NCBI RefSeq assembly: GCF_016801985.1
Contig: NZ_JAEVLS010000001.1
Location: 1,647,620 to 1,711,619, forward strand
Direction: 5' to 3'
DNA length: 64,000 bases
Source of the DNA: Steroidobacter gossypii
GTDB taxonomy: Bacteria; Pseudomonadota; Gammaproteobacteria; Steroidobacterales; Steroidobacteraceae
The first letter of the stretch is position 1, and each line of letters starts with the position of its first letter. Position numbers and translations under genes: made by a program. This document shows, in pieces, positions 20,643-29,949 of the stretch. The notes below the pieces were generated by a model. The model was not told the origin of the DNA. It saw nothing but the letters and a program-made list of their open reading frames with translations, and did no database searches.

Positions 20643-20673
20643 AAAAAAACCCGCCGACATCGTCGCCGGCGGG
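20643..20673 (-). terminator. intrinsic terminator of the outer-membrane barrel gene
   Basis: On the minus strand a perfect 7-bp GC stem (CCCGCCG/CGGCGGG, 20650-20656 with 20667-20673) with a 10-base loop is followed directly by seven T residues (20649 to 20643). It sits 40 bases past the stop of the barrel gene. On the plus strand the A-run precedes the hairpin, so it is not an obvious terminator for amrS. Confidence 0.85.
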
Positions 20674-20712
20674 CTGTCGCTCAGCTCTTCAGTTCAGTTC
20701 GACACGCGGCCG

Positions 20713-21306
20713 CTAGAAGCGCCACTGTCCCGTCAGCCAGATCGCGTTGGAATTCTCCGCATCTTCCAGATCGATCTCCTCCCACTCGAGCTTGGCGTGC
20801 AGGCGCTCGAAGAACGTAGCACCGACGCCGAAGCCATACATGAGATCCTCGCCGCTGTCGCTCGAATCGAAATCCAGGTCGGTGGGATCGTCGATGTTGG
20901 CGGTGATATCGAGATCGTAGAAATAATAGCCCAGCTTGGCCGACAGCTCGACCGGTCCGAGCGGGAACGTGCCGATCACCGACGGCGCGAAACCTGCAAG
21001 CTCCGCGCGATAGTTGCCGCTGGTACCGCTGGTGCTGAAGTCGTCTTCAGGACCGCCGTAATCGACATACGCTGCCTGCAAAGCAATATATGGATTGATG
21101 CGCCAACCCACGAATGCCTGCCATGCCGTATCGTCGTCGTCGAGACGACCCAAGGCTTCGTCGATGGTGTCCGCGCCGTTGATTTCGATATCGAACTGGC
21201 CGACGCCGCCGCCGATATACAAGCCTTCGTCGTTCTCCGGGGACTGCGCGTACGCGGCTCCCGAGCCGAGCGCCAGCAGTGTTGCCGCAATGATTACGCG
21301 ATTCAT
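20713..21306 (-). CDS. outer-membrane beta-barrel protein (OmpA/OmpW-like porin fold)
   Basis: The 197-residue protein starts at ATG 21306, preceded by a good AGGAGA ribosome site 6 bases upstream; the frame extends to 21390 without need. A signal peptide (MNRVIIAATLLALGSGAAYAQ) is cut near residue 21. The mature part alternates short amphipathic strands and acidic loops: GLYIGGGVGQFDIEI, AWQAFVGWRINPYIALQAAY, AKLGYYFYDLDI, DLMYGFGVGATFFERLHAKL. It ends IWLTGQWRF, the terminal aromatic expected for BAM recognition. It fits the eight-stranded OmpA-like barrel size. Very acidic extracellular loops are notable. The gene is monocistronic with its own terminator. Confidence 0.85.
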   Translation of the reverse strand: MNRVIIAATLLALGSGAAYAQSPENDEGLYIGGGVGQFDIEINGADTIDEALGRLDDDDTAWQAFVGWRINPYIALQAAYVDYGGPEDDFSTSGTSGNYRAELAGFAPSVIGTFPLGPVELSAKLGYYFYDLDITANIDDPTDLDFDSSDSGEDLMYGFGVGATFFERLHAKLEWEEIDLEDAENSNAIWLTGQWRF

Positions 21307-21429
21307 GCACACTCTCCTGTGAGTATTAAAAGTACGAGCTGCCCGCCGGCCGGCATAGCAGCGTTCCGCTTTTGCAACTCGCGTGTGCAAAACGCTTTGT
21401 CGATGCGGCGGTTCCCTGCGGCGTCCGCG

Positions 21430-22854
21430 CTACTGACCAAATACCCAACGTATCAGTTCGGCATGCACTGCTTCACCGCTGCCGGTCTGCGCGCCGGGGT
21501 GATTGACCATGATCACCACGACGTAAGTTTTGCCTGAAGCCGCGTTCACAAATCCCGCCAGCGCGCTGACGTTGTCCAGATGACCGGTCTTCAACCGGAT
21601 GCGTCCCTGCATGCCGGGCGACTTGAAACGATTGCGCAATGTTCCATCGGTCGCGGACAGCGGCAGCGAGGCGGCGAACTCGGGCATGAACGGGCTGTGC
21701 CAGGCCTGGTCGAGCATTTCGCCCAGACCGCGCGCCGTCACTCGTTCAGCTCGTGACAAGCCTGAACCGTTGTCCAGCACCAGTCCCGGCATGGTGATGC
21801 CGTGCTCAGAAAGCCACAAACGGATGGCGTTGCGGCCGCTTTGGACCGTGGCCGGCGGGCCGTACTTCTCTACGCCGAGCGTCAGCATCAAATGCCGCGC
21901 CATCACGTTGTTGGAATATTTGTTCACCAGTCGAATCACTTCCGCGAGCGGCGCCGACTCGTGTTCATGAAACAGCTTGGCCTCGGACGGCAATGTTTCG
22001 ACTCGCATGCCGCCTTCCAGGACGCCGCCCGACTGTGTCCATAGAGTTCGGAACGTGCCGTACGCGTAGTCGGGCGCGGTCATGATGGCGCGGCTGATGG
22101 AGTAACTGCCGCATGCTGCCGGCAGCACTCCGCCGACCACGATCAGATTCGGATTGTCGATCGGATCAGGCGAGGCGAACGTGACACCGGAGGTGTAACA
22201 CTTGCCGCCGATCAGCCGCACCTGATTCTGAATTTGCAAGCCGGCGGGCAGGGGATTGACCAGGATCATCGGTCGCGCCTGCTGCTCCTTGGCGATGAGC
22301 GTGAAGCGCGAGGTCTGGAAATTCACCATCAGCGCATCGGGGAGCACGTTGTAGCTGCGGAACGGCTGATCATCGAAATCGCCGCGATTGCCCGCGGCGG
22401 GCGCGAAGTAGGCGTTGTCGATGACGAAGTCGCCGGTGATCTTGCCGAGGCCTCGTTCACGCAGACTGTTAACGAAGCGCCACCACTGCTCTGCCGTGAT
22501 GTACGGGTCACCGCCGCCGACTACGAACAGATCGCCGTCCAGTACGCCGTTGGACATACGGCCGTCGACATAGGCGCGGGTTTTCCACGTGTAGCCCGGA
22601 CCGAGCGTGTCCAACGCCACATAGGTGGTCAGCACCTTGATCACCGACGCCGGGCTGCGCGGCTGATCGGCGTTCACTTCCAGGATGTCTTCGTTGGTGG
22701 CGGCGTCTCGCACATAGATGCTGAGATTCTTGGCCGGGATGCCGACGCGGTTCATTGCGCGCAGCACGGCGGGCGGCACCGATTCGCGCGCCCATGCGAG
22801 CGGATGAAAGACAGCAGCGATGAACGCGACCAGCGCGACGAGGGCTTTCAGCAT
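21430..22854 (-). CDS. dacB: D-alanyl-D-alanine carboxypeptidase/endopeptidase, PBP4 family
   Basis: From ATG 22854 (MLKALVALVAFIAAVFHPLAWA, signal peptide) the product has 474 residues; the frame extends 45 codons further without signal-peptide logic. The three class C penicillin-binding motifs are visible: SxxK in SPASVIKVLTTYVAL, SxN in NKYSNNVMARHLML, and KTG in RLKTGHLDNVSALAGFV. The insert between the first two motifs is typical of S13 peptidases. It cleaves terminal D-Ala or D-Ala-mDAP crosslinks of periplasmic peptidoglycan. It is divergent from the DUF502 gene with 73 bases between starts. Confidence 0.92.
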   Translation of the reverse strand: MLKALVALVAFIAAVFHPLAWARESVPPAVLRAMNRVGIPAKNLSIYVRDAATNEDILEVNADQPRSPASVIKVLTTYVALDTLGPGYTWKTRAYVDGRMSNGVLDGDLFVVGGGDPYITAEQWWRFVNSLRERGLGKITGDFVIDNAYFAPAAGNRGDFDDQPFRSYNVLPDALMVNFQTSRFTLIAKEQQARPMILVNPLPAGLQIQNQVRLIGGKCYTSGVTFASPDPIDNPNLIVVGGVLPAACGSYSISRAIMTAPDYAYGTFRTLWTQSGGVLEGGMRVETLPSEAKLFHEHESAPLAEVIRLVNKYSNNVMARHLMLTLGVEKYGPPATVQSGRNAIRLWLSEHGITMPGLVLDNGSGLSRAERVTARGLGEMLDQAWHSPFMPEFAASLPLSATDGTLRNRFKSPGMQGRIRLKTGHLDNVSALAGFVNAASGKTYVVVIMVNHPGAQTGSGEAVHAELIRWVFGQ

Positions 22855-22927
22855 TCCACATGTTCTTCTGTACGGGTACGCCGCATACTGCGCGCTTCCG
22901 GGGCTGGAGACCATTGGGCAAACGACG

Positions 22928-23539
22928 ATGCGGCGACTGTGGAACACCTTTCTTAAAGGCCTGGCGGCGGTGCTGCCCGTGGCGCTCACCGTCTACGTCG
23001 TGTTCTGGCTGGCGAAGACCGCCGAGTCGGTGCTCGGCGAGCCGCTGCGTGCGCTGCTGCCCGAAGATCGTTACTGGCCGGGTCTGGGCCTGCTAGCCGC
23101 GTTCCTGCTGATTCTGATCGTCGGGCTGCTGGTCGACGCATACATCGTGCGGCGCCTGTTCCGCTTCGGCGAGTCGGTGCTCGCGCGCATTCCCATCGTG
23201 AAAACCATCTTCGGCGCGTTCAAGGATTTCAGTCGTTTCCTGCCCGCCGGCGGCAAGGCCCGTGATTTGAAACGTGTGGTGCTGTGGCGCTTCGGCAGCG
23301 CGCAGCTGATCGGCTTCGTCACCGAGGAGCAGGTGAATCCCAAGCTGTTTGGCGCCGCCGAACAGGACCTCGTCGCGGTGTACTTCCCGATGAGTTATCA
23401 GATCGGCGGCTACACCATGTATCTGCACAAAGACGAGCTTCGCGAAACCGAGCTGTCGGTCGAAGAAGCCATGCGCCTGGTGCTGATCGGCGGCGTGACC
23501 AGCCACGCCCAAGCCCCGCTCGCCGCCGCCGAGAACTAA
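22928..23539 (+). CDS. DUF502 family membrane protein
   Basis: The protein has 203 residues from ATG 22928; the open frame starts earlier at 22820, but that part overlaps the divergent dacB start. Two membrane helices (about 8-29 and 55-78) enclose a short periplasmic loop. A soluble C-terminal domain carries the DUF502 signature RIPIVKTIFGAFKDFSRFL, LIGFVTEE and VAVYFPMSYQIGGYTMYL. DUF502 proteins are widespread in Proteobacteria, often near aspartyl-tRNA synthetase, and have no established biochemical role. Confidence 0.88.
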   Translation: MRRLWNTFLKGLAAVLPVALTVYVVFWLAKTAESVLGEPLRALLPEDRYWPGLGLLAAFLLILIVGLLVDAYIVRRLFRFGESVLARIPIVKTIFGAFKDFSRFLPAGGKARDLKRVVLWRFGSAQLIGFVTEEQVNPKLFGAAEQDLVAVYFPMSYQIGGYTMYLHKDELRETELSVEEAMRLVLIGGVTSHAQAPLAAAEN

Positions 23540-23681
23540 TGAACGGGCAGTCTTTTACACCCAACTGTGACCGCTCTCTCGGCTTGCCACTTCCTGTACA
23601 GCAACTGCCAATTCTTGTCACCCTCGCAGCGTCACTTGAACTGTGCCGGGTTTAACAATTTGAGACTCTGCCTCGCGCGGG

Positions 23682-26600
23682 TTGAAACCGACTGCTGTTA
23701 CGATTTCGGACATACTCCTTGGAAGGTCTGCCAGCAACGGTCTGCTCGTGTCGGAAGCCAATCTTCGACAAATTCGCGTGCTGCATATCGTGAGCGCCGG
23801 TGGCGTTGCGAACAGTCTGCAGCCCTCGCTATTCATGCCTCTGCTCACGCGCTTGCCGCGTCAGCGCGTGAAGGCGCAGGTCGCGTGCTTGTCGCCGGGC
23901 GCCGTGCCTTCGGCGGTGTTGCGACAGAATGGTGTGCCGACCTTCGATCTGGCGCTGTCACGCAAACGTTTCTCGCCCACGGCGTTCGGTGAGCTGGTGC
24001 AATCGGCTCGTCACTTCCGCCCCGATGTAATCCAGGCTTGGGGTCACACCGCGCAGATTCTCTCCACCATGCTTCGCAAGCGCTGCGACTGGAAGCCGCG
24101 GCTGGTGTGGAGTCTCGCGGATACCGCTCCGCTGACCAAGAATGCGGGCTTCATCGATCGACAGAAACTCAAGTACGCGGCCAAGTTTGCTGCGCGCGCC
24201 GATCGCATTGTTTATACGTCCGAGGCCGCAGCCGCTCAGCATCGACGCGTCGGCTTCCCGGACGGCGGTCACGAGACCGTGCCCCCCGGCGTGGACGCCA
24301 CCCGTTTCAAACCCGACTTCGCTGCTCGTCGCAGGCTGCGCGAGGAGTTGAGTCTGCCGGGTGAAACATTCGTCATCGGCATGGCGGCGCCGTTCCAGCC
24401 CGAGTTCGATCACTCCACCTTGCTCAAGGGGATTGGCGAGCTGGTCAAAATCAACCCCAACCTCGCGGTGGTGCTTGCGGGGCACGGCGTGCAGAAGGGC
24501 AATGCGCCCCTGATGGCGCTCATCGGCGGCGGCGCGCTGGCGACTCGCGTGCACCTGCTGGGTGAATGGTCCGACGTGAATGCGCTCTATAACGCGTGCG
24601 ATGTTGTTTGCTCGAGCGCGGTGAACGATCAGTCGCGCATGAATGTCGTCATGGCGATGTTGTGTGGCGTGCCTTGTGTCGCGACTGGCATTGGCGCGCA
24701 GGGCGAGGTCATCGGGCAGCACGGTGTGGCGGTGGAGCCGGGCAATCCGGCGGCGTTCGTCAAAGGCATCACACGAGTGATGCAGTTGTCGGCCGAGAAA
24801 CGGACCCACTTGGCGCAGGGCGCACGCAAGCACGCGCTCGCCAACTATGTGTATGTGCGCTCGCTGCAGAAATATCTGCAGCTTTATTACGATTTGATCG
24901 GGCGTCAGTCGCTGGTCAGCAACGATCTGCCGACGCCGGAGATCGATGCCACGCTCACGGTGCCGCCGGCCCTGCCGAGCGAAGCCGAGATGAATGCCAG
25001 CAAGCGCAAGCCCATTACAGTGGTCGACCTGTCCGATCCGGATTCGCTCGAATCCAAGGTTGCCGAGCGCGCGCCCGAAGAGTTGCCGAAGTGGCGTATC
25101 GAACAGGAAGAGGAACGCAAGAAGCGCGAGGCCGAGTTGGCTGCTCAGGTGGCGGCGAGCAAGTCGGTCGGCGATGTGTTGCAGGTGTTCGAGGTTGAGC
25201 AGGCCAAGGCGGCCAGCTCCGAAACGCCCATGACGGAACGGGCGCGCGGTGTCGCCGACGATACCGAGGAGTTGTTGTCGCCCGAGTTGCTGGCGGCCGA
25301 GGTTCCCGTTGCGCCTCGCGCTTCGCACAGTGCTGCTTCTTCCAAGAAGGCTTCCTCTTCAGCGCCGGCTCCTGCCGTTTCTGCTCAGGACGCTGCTAAA
25401 CAGGCCGCTCTCAAAGCGGCTCGCATGGCCGCGCTGCAACCCATCACCCCGCCGTCACGCCCTGTCGCCGCGCCGAAGGCGCCGGCTGCGGTGACGAGGC
25501 CGCCTGCTACTAAGGCTTCGCCTGCTACTCGGCCGCCCGCGTCGCCTTCGCCTGCGATCGCCGATGATTTCGACTTCGCACTCGAGACCACCAAGCCCGC
25601 CGCAGCCGTGAAGCCCGAGTCGGCGAAGGTTGCCGCGAGCCTCTCAACGTCCGATGTGGCGAAGCCTGCCGCGAATATTTCAGCGCCTGATTTGACGAAG
25701 GCTGCTGCGAATATCCCAGCGCCCGATGTCACGAAGGCTGCTGCGAATATCCCAGCGCCCGATGTCACGAAGGCTGCTACGAATATCCCAGCACCCGAGG
25801 TCACCAAGGCTGCAGTGGGCATCCCGGCGGCCGATCTGATGATGGCTGCTGCTGCGGCAGTCAGCTCTGACCCGCCGAAGTCTCCCGCCCCTATCTCGGC
25901 CGCGGACGCCGAGCCGCTCGACATTGGCAGCACTCAACCGATCGAGATGTTGCCGGAAAGCGCGCTGTTGCAGGCGGCCACGCCAGGTGTTCCGGGCGCG
26001 CCCACGGCCGAACAAAAGGCGTCGGGCGATGCTCCGGACATGCTGCCGGACTTTTCGTTGTTGCCTGCGGCTGAGCTGAATGCGTCAACCGCCCCCGTGG
26101 ACCCGTCGGTCGCCGATCTCGGCGGCACGCCGCCGCTGGACCTGCTCCCGGAAATCACACTGCTGCCACCCATCGAGTCGACTATGTCGCCCGCCCCGGC
26201 GGCCGAGCCGGTGCAAGCGGAGGCGGTCGGTTTAGAGCTGCCGGAGATGCTCCCAGAGATTGCGTTGTTCCTCGACCCGCAAGCTCACGCCATCCCTGTA
26301 TCTAGCTCGGTCTCCACCAGGCAAGACTCCGTCTCGCAGACGCTCGACGAACCATCGAGCGCCCCGTCGTCTCCGCCCGCCGCCTCGTCGGTTGCCGCCG
26401 AGCCGGCTAAGAAAGATCTGCTTGCGCCGGCGGCCGAAACGCAAGCGAAGGCCGCGCCGACTTCGGCAGCCGTACCGTCGGTGGTCGCCGAGCAGGGCAA
26501 GAAAGATGTGCCTGCGCCGTCGCCTGTCGCTGAGCCGGTCAAGAAGACGGCGTTCGATAGCCCGCAGCCGATGGGAATGTTTTCGCAGGCATTGGCGAAT

Positions 26601-27050
26601 GCAACCTTGCGACTTGCTGCGTTCACAGCGAAGGCGGCGGAGGCTTCGCAGGCTCCGTCGAACGAGCAGCCTGCAAAGGCGACTGCGACGCTCGTGAGTG
26701 CGAGACCGGCAGTGGACAAGAACGCAGCCACAAGCCCTGAATCGAGCGTCGCGCACGAGCAGGGCAGGGATAGCGCACAGGTCACAAGCACCGGGCCGAC
26801 GACGAACAACGAGAGCGTCAGCGAGCTCGCATTGCTGGCGACGGGACAATGGATGACCATGCAGTGGCCCGGAGTGAAATCCGAGCCAACGCATCGGAAT
26901 GGTGAGGAGCTCAGCGGTGCGGAAGCGCTGTCGTTGATCTCGACCCCGGCCCCGGACACGACGTCCGATGCGTCACGAGATCCAACGGTGAAGCTGGCGC
27001 TGCTGCAAGATCCGGCCGCCGAGCCGAAGCGCGCCGCAAACGCCAAATAA
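23682..27050 (+). CDS. GT4-type glycosyltransferase with very long repetitive C-terminal extension
   Basis: The open frame has 1122 residues from TTG 23682; GTG 23748 (VSEANLRQIRVLHIVSAGG) is an equally possible start and neither has a strong ribosome site. Residues about 30-400 are a GT-B glycosyltransferase of family 4 type: RVLHIVSAGG, PRLVWSLADTAP, VPPGVDATRFKP, VIGMAAPFQPEFDHSTLL, VVLAGHG and VMAMLCGVPCVATGIGAQGE. Everything after about residue 430 is Ala/Pro/Ser-rich low complexity: five 12-residue repeats of the type DVTKAAANIPAP (25653-25832), then four spaced copies of a [ML]LP[ED]xxxL[LF] motif. A membrane anchor is not visible. The tail is three times longer than is needed for catalysis and has no family I recognise. 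Confidence 0.8.
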   Translation: MKPTAVTISDILLGRSASNGLLVSEANLRQIRVLHIVSAGGVANSLQPSLFMPLLTRLPRQRVKAQVACLSPGAVPSAVLRQNGVPTFDLALSRKRFSPTAFGELVQSARHFRPDVIQAWGHTAQILSTMLRKRCDWKPRLVWSLADTAPLTKNAGFIDRQKLKYAAKFAARADRIVYTSEAAAAQHRRVGFPDGGHETVPPGVDATRFKPDFAARRRLREELSLPGETFVIGMAAPFQPEFDHSTLLKGIGELVKINPNLAVVLAGHGVQKGNAPLMALIGGGALATRVHLLGEWSDVNALYNACDVVCSSAVNDQSRMNVVMAMLCGVPCVATGIGAQGEVIGQHGVAVEPGNPAAFVKGITRVMQLSAEKRTHLAQGARKHALANYVYVRSLQKYLQLYYDLIGRQSLVSNDLPTPEIDATLTVPPALPSEAEMNASKRKPITVVDLSDPDSLESKVAERAPEELPKWRIEQEEERKKREAELAAQVAASKSVGDVLQVFEVEQAKAASSETPMTERARGVADDTEELLSPELLAAEVPVAPRASHSAASSKKASSSAPAPAVSAQDAAKQAALKAARMAALQPITPPSRPVAAPKAPAAVTRPPATKASPATRPPASPSPAIADDFDFALETTKPAAAVKPESAKVAASLSTSDVAKPAANISAPDLTKAAANIPAPDVTKAAANIPAPDVTKAATNIPAPEVTKAAVGIPAADLMMAAAAAVSSDPPKSPAPISAADAEPLDIGSTQPIEMLPESALLQAATPGVPGAPTAEQKASGDAPDMLPDFSLLPAAELNASTAPVDPSVADLGGTPPLDLLPEITLLPPIESTMSPAPAAEPVQAEAVGLELPEMLPEIALFLDPQAHAIPVSSSVSTRQDSVSQTLDEPSSAPSSPPAASSVAAEPAKKDLLAPAAETQAKAAPTSAAVPSVVAEQGKKDVPAPSPVAEPVKKTAFDSPQPMGMFSQALANATLRLAAFTAKAAEASQAPSNEQPAKATATLVSARPAVDKNAATSPESSVAHEQGRDSAQVTSTGPTTNNESVSELALLATGQWMTMQWPGVKSEPTHRNGEELSGAEALSLISTPAPDTTSDASRDPTVKLALLQDPAAEPKRAANAK
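25653..25832 (+). repeat. five tandem 36-bp in-frame repeats inside the glycosyltransferase tail
   Basis: Unit boundaries are 25653, 25689, 25725, 25761 and 25797. Copies 2, 3 and 4 are nearly identical at DNA level (GAxxTxACGAAGGCTGCTxC), and copies 1 and 5 are degenerate. Each unit encodes D(V/L)TKAAANIPAP or a variant. The near-identity suggests recent expansion by slippage or unequal recombination, so copy number may vary between strains. Confidence 0.9.
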
Positions 27051-27161
27051 GCCCCGAAAAACCCCCAGCATCAATCGATCGTTCCGACCGAAGATGCGGC
27101 AGTGATCTATAGGCAAGCCGAGCGGCGGCTCCAACACGAGCACGCCACTCGGAACAAAGAA

Positions 27162-27791
27162 TTACTTGGCCTTCGCCAACCCGGCAGCATCCTTGGCGAG
27201 CTGCTCGATCGCAGCCCAATCGCCCGCCCGGATCTTATCCGTCGGCGCCACCCAGGAGCCGCCCACGCACGCCACATTGGGCAGGGCCAAGAAGTCCGGC
27301 GCGGTGGCGCGAGTGATGCCGCCGGTGGGGCAGAACACCACTTCGGGGAAAGGTGCGCCGAGGGCCTTGAGCATGCCGATGCCACCGGCTTGCTGAGCAG
27401 GAAACAATTTGAATGTGTCGTAACCCCAGCCCAAGCCCGCCAGCAGCTCGGTCGGCGTCATGATCCCGGGCAGCATCGGAAACGACGCCGCCCGCGCGGC
27501 CGCCGCCATCTCGGCAGTGAGTCCGGGGCTCACGCCGAACTGAGCGCCGGCACTGCCGGCAGTAACGAAATCGCCAGGACGCGCCAACGTCCCCACGCCG
27601 ACAACGGCATCCGGCACCGCCTTCCGCATTGCTTCAATGGCCGGCAACGCCGCCGGCGTACGCAACGTAACTTCCAGCACGCGCAAACCACCGGCGCACA
27701 GCGCACGTGCCAGAGGCACGGCGTGATCGATGTGCTCGATGGTGAGCACGGGAATGACGGGAGCCAGCGCGAGGATCGATCGGATATTCAT
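27162..27791 (-). CDS. eda: 2-dehydro-3-deoxy-phosphogluconate (KDPG) aldolase
   Basis: The 209-residue protein starts at ATG 27791. The class I aldolase cleaves KDPG to pyruvate and glyceraldehyde 3-phosphate, the last step of the Entner-Doudoroff pathway. Diagnostic segments are VIPVLTIEHIDHAVPLARAL, LRVLEVTLRTP with the catalytic Glu, PGIMTPTEL, and the Schiff-base lysine in YDTFKLFPAQ followed by FCPTGGI. There is no purine-rich ribosome site in front of the ATG; instead the upstream strand is pyrimidine-rich. Translation may depend on coupling to edd, whose stop lies 34 bases upstream. Confidence 0.95.
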   Translation of the reverse strand: MNIRSILALAPVIPVLTIEHIDHAVPLARALCAGGLRVLEVTLRTPAALPAIEAMRKAVPDAVVGVGTLARPGDFVTAGSAGAQFGVSPGLTAEMAAAARAASFPMLPGIMTPTELLAGLGWGYDTFKLFPAQQAGGIGMLKALGAPFPEVVFCPTGGITRATAPDFLALPNVACVGGSWVAPTDKIRAGDWAAIEQLAKDAAGLAKAK

Positions 27792-27825
27792 GGAGGAGAG
27801 GAGTGATTGATGACTATGGAAGAGA

Positions 27826-29661
27826 TCAAGTGCCGCCGAAAATCGAAGCAGCGCCGGCTTCGGCATCGCCGGCCGCCGCGCGGAACGTGGCGAACAACTC
27901 GCGGCCTACACCAAAAGCGTTGCGACTCAGATCGGGCTTGGGCACGGAACGGGCGCGCAACACCGCATCGGGCACGCGAACTTCGAGCATGCCGGTGTAG
28001 CTGTCCAGCCGGATGACATCGCCATCCTGCACTTTCTCGAGCGGCCCGCCGTTGAGACATTCCGGCGTAACGTGAATCGCCGCGGGAATCGCACCGGACG
28101 CACCGGACATGCGCCCGTCGGTCACCAACGCGACCTTGAATCCCTTGCTCTGCAGCGACGTGAGCGTAGGCGTGAGCTGGTGCAACTCCGGCATGCCATT
28201 GGCGCGAGGCCCTTGGTAACGAACCACCACCACGCAATCGCGCGACAACTCGCCCGCTTTGAACGCCTTGATCACATCTTCCTGATCGTTGAACACACGC
28301 GCCGGCGCCTCGACCACGCGATGCTGAGGCTGAACAGCGGACGTCTTGATGACACCGCGACCCAGATTCCCTCGCAGCACTTTCAGTCCGCCATCAGCGC
28401 CAAATGGATCTGTGATCGGCCGCAGCACTTCGGGATCGCCGCTTTGCTCCGGCGCCGGACGCCATCTCAGCCCGTCCGGCGACAGCCATGGCTCCCGCGT
28501 GTACGCATCGAGGCCCTGACCGACGACGGTCACCGTATCCTGATGCAACAACCCCGAGCCGATCAGCTGACGAATCAGGAAGCCCATGCCGCCCGCGGCA
28601 TGAAAGTGGTTCACGTCGGCAGCGCCGTTGGGATAGATGCGCGCGAGCAGCGGCACGATCTCGGACAGATCGCTGAAATCGTCCCAGTTGATATTGATGC
28701 CGGCCACTCGCGCCATGGCGACCAGATGCAACGTGTGGTTGGTCGAACCTCCGGTGGCGAGCAATCCAACCATGGCATTGACGATCGCCCGCTCGTCGAC
28801 GGTGTCACACATCGGCAGGTATTCATCGCCCAGCGAAGTGATCTTCGCCGCCCGACGTGCGGCCGCGCTGGTCAGCGCATCCCGCAGGGGCGTGTTGGGT
28901 GTGACGAAAGCGGCGCCTGGCAGATGCAGGCCCATCACTTCCATCATCACCTGATTGCTGTTGGCCGTGCCGTAGAACGTGCACGTGCCCTGCGAGTGAT
29001 AGCTCTGCGCTTCCGACTCGAGCAACGCGTCGCGGCCCACCTTGCCTTCGGCGAACAGCTGGCGAATGCGCGCCTTCTCTTTGTTTGGAATGCCCGAAGT
29101 CATGGGACCACCGGGCACGAAGATGGTGGGCAGATGGCCGAAGGTGAGCGCGCCCATGAACAGCCCGGGAACGATCTTGTCGCACACGCCGAGACACAAC
29201 GTCGCGTCGAACATGTTGTGAGACAAAGCGACCGCCGTGGCCATGGCGATCACGTCGCGGCTGAACAGCGACAGCTCCATGCCGGGCTGACCTTGTGTCA
29301 CACCGTCGCACATCGCCGGTACGCCGCCCGCAAACTGCGCGACTGCACCGACTTCGCGCGCAGCCAGCTTGATCAGCTCGGGATAGCGCTCCAGCGGGCG
29401 ATGCGCAGACAACATATCGTTATAAGAAGAAACGATAGCGACATTAGGCCAGCGCCCGCCGCGCAGGGTGTCCTTGTCCTGCGCGTCCATGCCGGCGAAG
29501 CCATGCGCAAGATTGGTACAAGACAGCCCGCCCCGCGTGGGCTTATTTGACCGTGCTTCGCGCATGCGCTGCAGGTAGGCACTGCGGGTCGGATGGCTGC
29601 GCTCGCGAATCCTCTCGGTTACGGAGCGCACGCGTTCATGCAAGGGTGCGCTGGTTTTCAT
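27826..29661 (-). CDS. edd: phosphogluconate dehydratase
   Basis: From ATG 29661 ([20 protein letters not shown]) the protein has 611 residues, matching the usual length near 605; the upstream frame extension is not needed. Members of the IlvD/Edd family use a [4Fe-4S] cluster to dehydrate 6-phosphogluconate to KDPG. Visible are [37 protein letters not shown], the cluster cysteine in [33 protein letters not shown] and [19 protein letters not shown]. It forms an operon with eda and is divergent from zwf, separated by a 288-bp control region. Confidence 0.96.
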   Translation of the reverse strand: MKTSAPLHERVRSVTERIRERSHPTRSAYLQRMREARSNKPTRGGLSCTNLAHGFAGMDAQDKDTLRGGRWPNVAIVSSYNDMLSAHRPLERYPELIKLAAREVGAVAQFAGGVPAMCDGVTQGQPGMELSLFSRDVIAMATAVALSHNMFDATLCLGVCDKIVPGLFMGALTFGHLPTIFVPGGPMTSGIPNKEKARIRQLFAEGKVGRDALLESEAQSYHSQGTCTFYGTANSNQVMMEVMGLHLPGAAFVTPNTPLRDALTSAAARRAAKITSLGDEYLPMCDTVDERAIVNAMVGLLATGGSTNHTLHLVAMARVAGININWDDFSDLSEIVPLLARIYPNGAADVNHFHAAGGMGFLIRQLIGSGLLHQDTVTVVGQGLDAYTREPWLSPDGLRWRPAPEQSGDPEVLRPITDPFGADGGLKVLRGNLGRGVIKTSAVQPQHRVVEAPARVFNDQEDVIKAFKAGELSRDCVVVVRYQGPRANGMPELHQLTPTLTSLQSKGFKVALVTDGRMSGASGAIPAAIHVTPECLNGGPLEKVQDGDVIRLDSYTGMLEVRVPDAVLRARSVPKPDLSRNAFGVGRELFATFRAAAGDAEAGAASIFGGT

Positions 29662-29804
29662 GGGGTCTGGCTGGCTTTGGGCGTCGGCTGGGTCATGCTT
29701 GGATTCTAACGAGTTCGCTGTCGCATCGCTTCGGGACAAGCGCACACGTTATCATCCGCGCCCTCGCAATCGAATCGGATCCGCGGTGGCCACGCTCGCA
29801 CCAA

Positions 29805-29823
29805 ACAAATGTCCACAAATGTC
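29805..29823. promoter_or_regulatory. ACAAATGTC direct repeat in the edd/zwf control region
   Basis: Two identical ACAAATGTC copies start at 29805 and 29815, one helical turn apart, in the 288-bp region between divergent edd and zwf. In-phase repeats of this sort can bind a regulator side by side. It does not resemble the HexR palindrome I know from gammaproteobacteria. No assignment of the binding protein is possible from the sequence. Confidence 0.35.
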
Positions 29824-29949
29824 TCGTGCCCGTATCGACTACAGCCGGCGGCGGCAGCTGAGAATCGCGCAGCCGTGGTTTGCGGGCGTCGATCCAGGAC
29901 GCTAAGTTAGCGGGCGCGATCGAGGATTTCCTGCAAGGCGTCAGTATTC

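Noticed and set aside
23958..25328. 456-codon minus-strand frame over the glycosyltransferase
   Set aside because: Antisense to the GT-B domain; no start signal or known motif.
25653..25832. Tandem repeats considered as a CRISPR array
   Set aside because: The 36-bp units are directly adjacent without spacers and are in frame within a coding sequence, so they are protein repeats.
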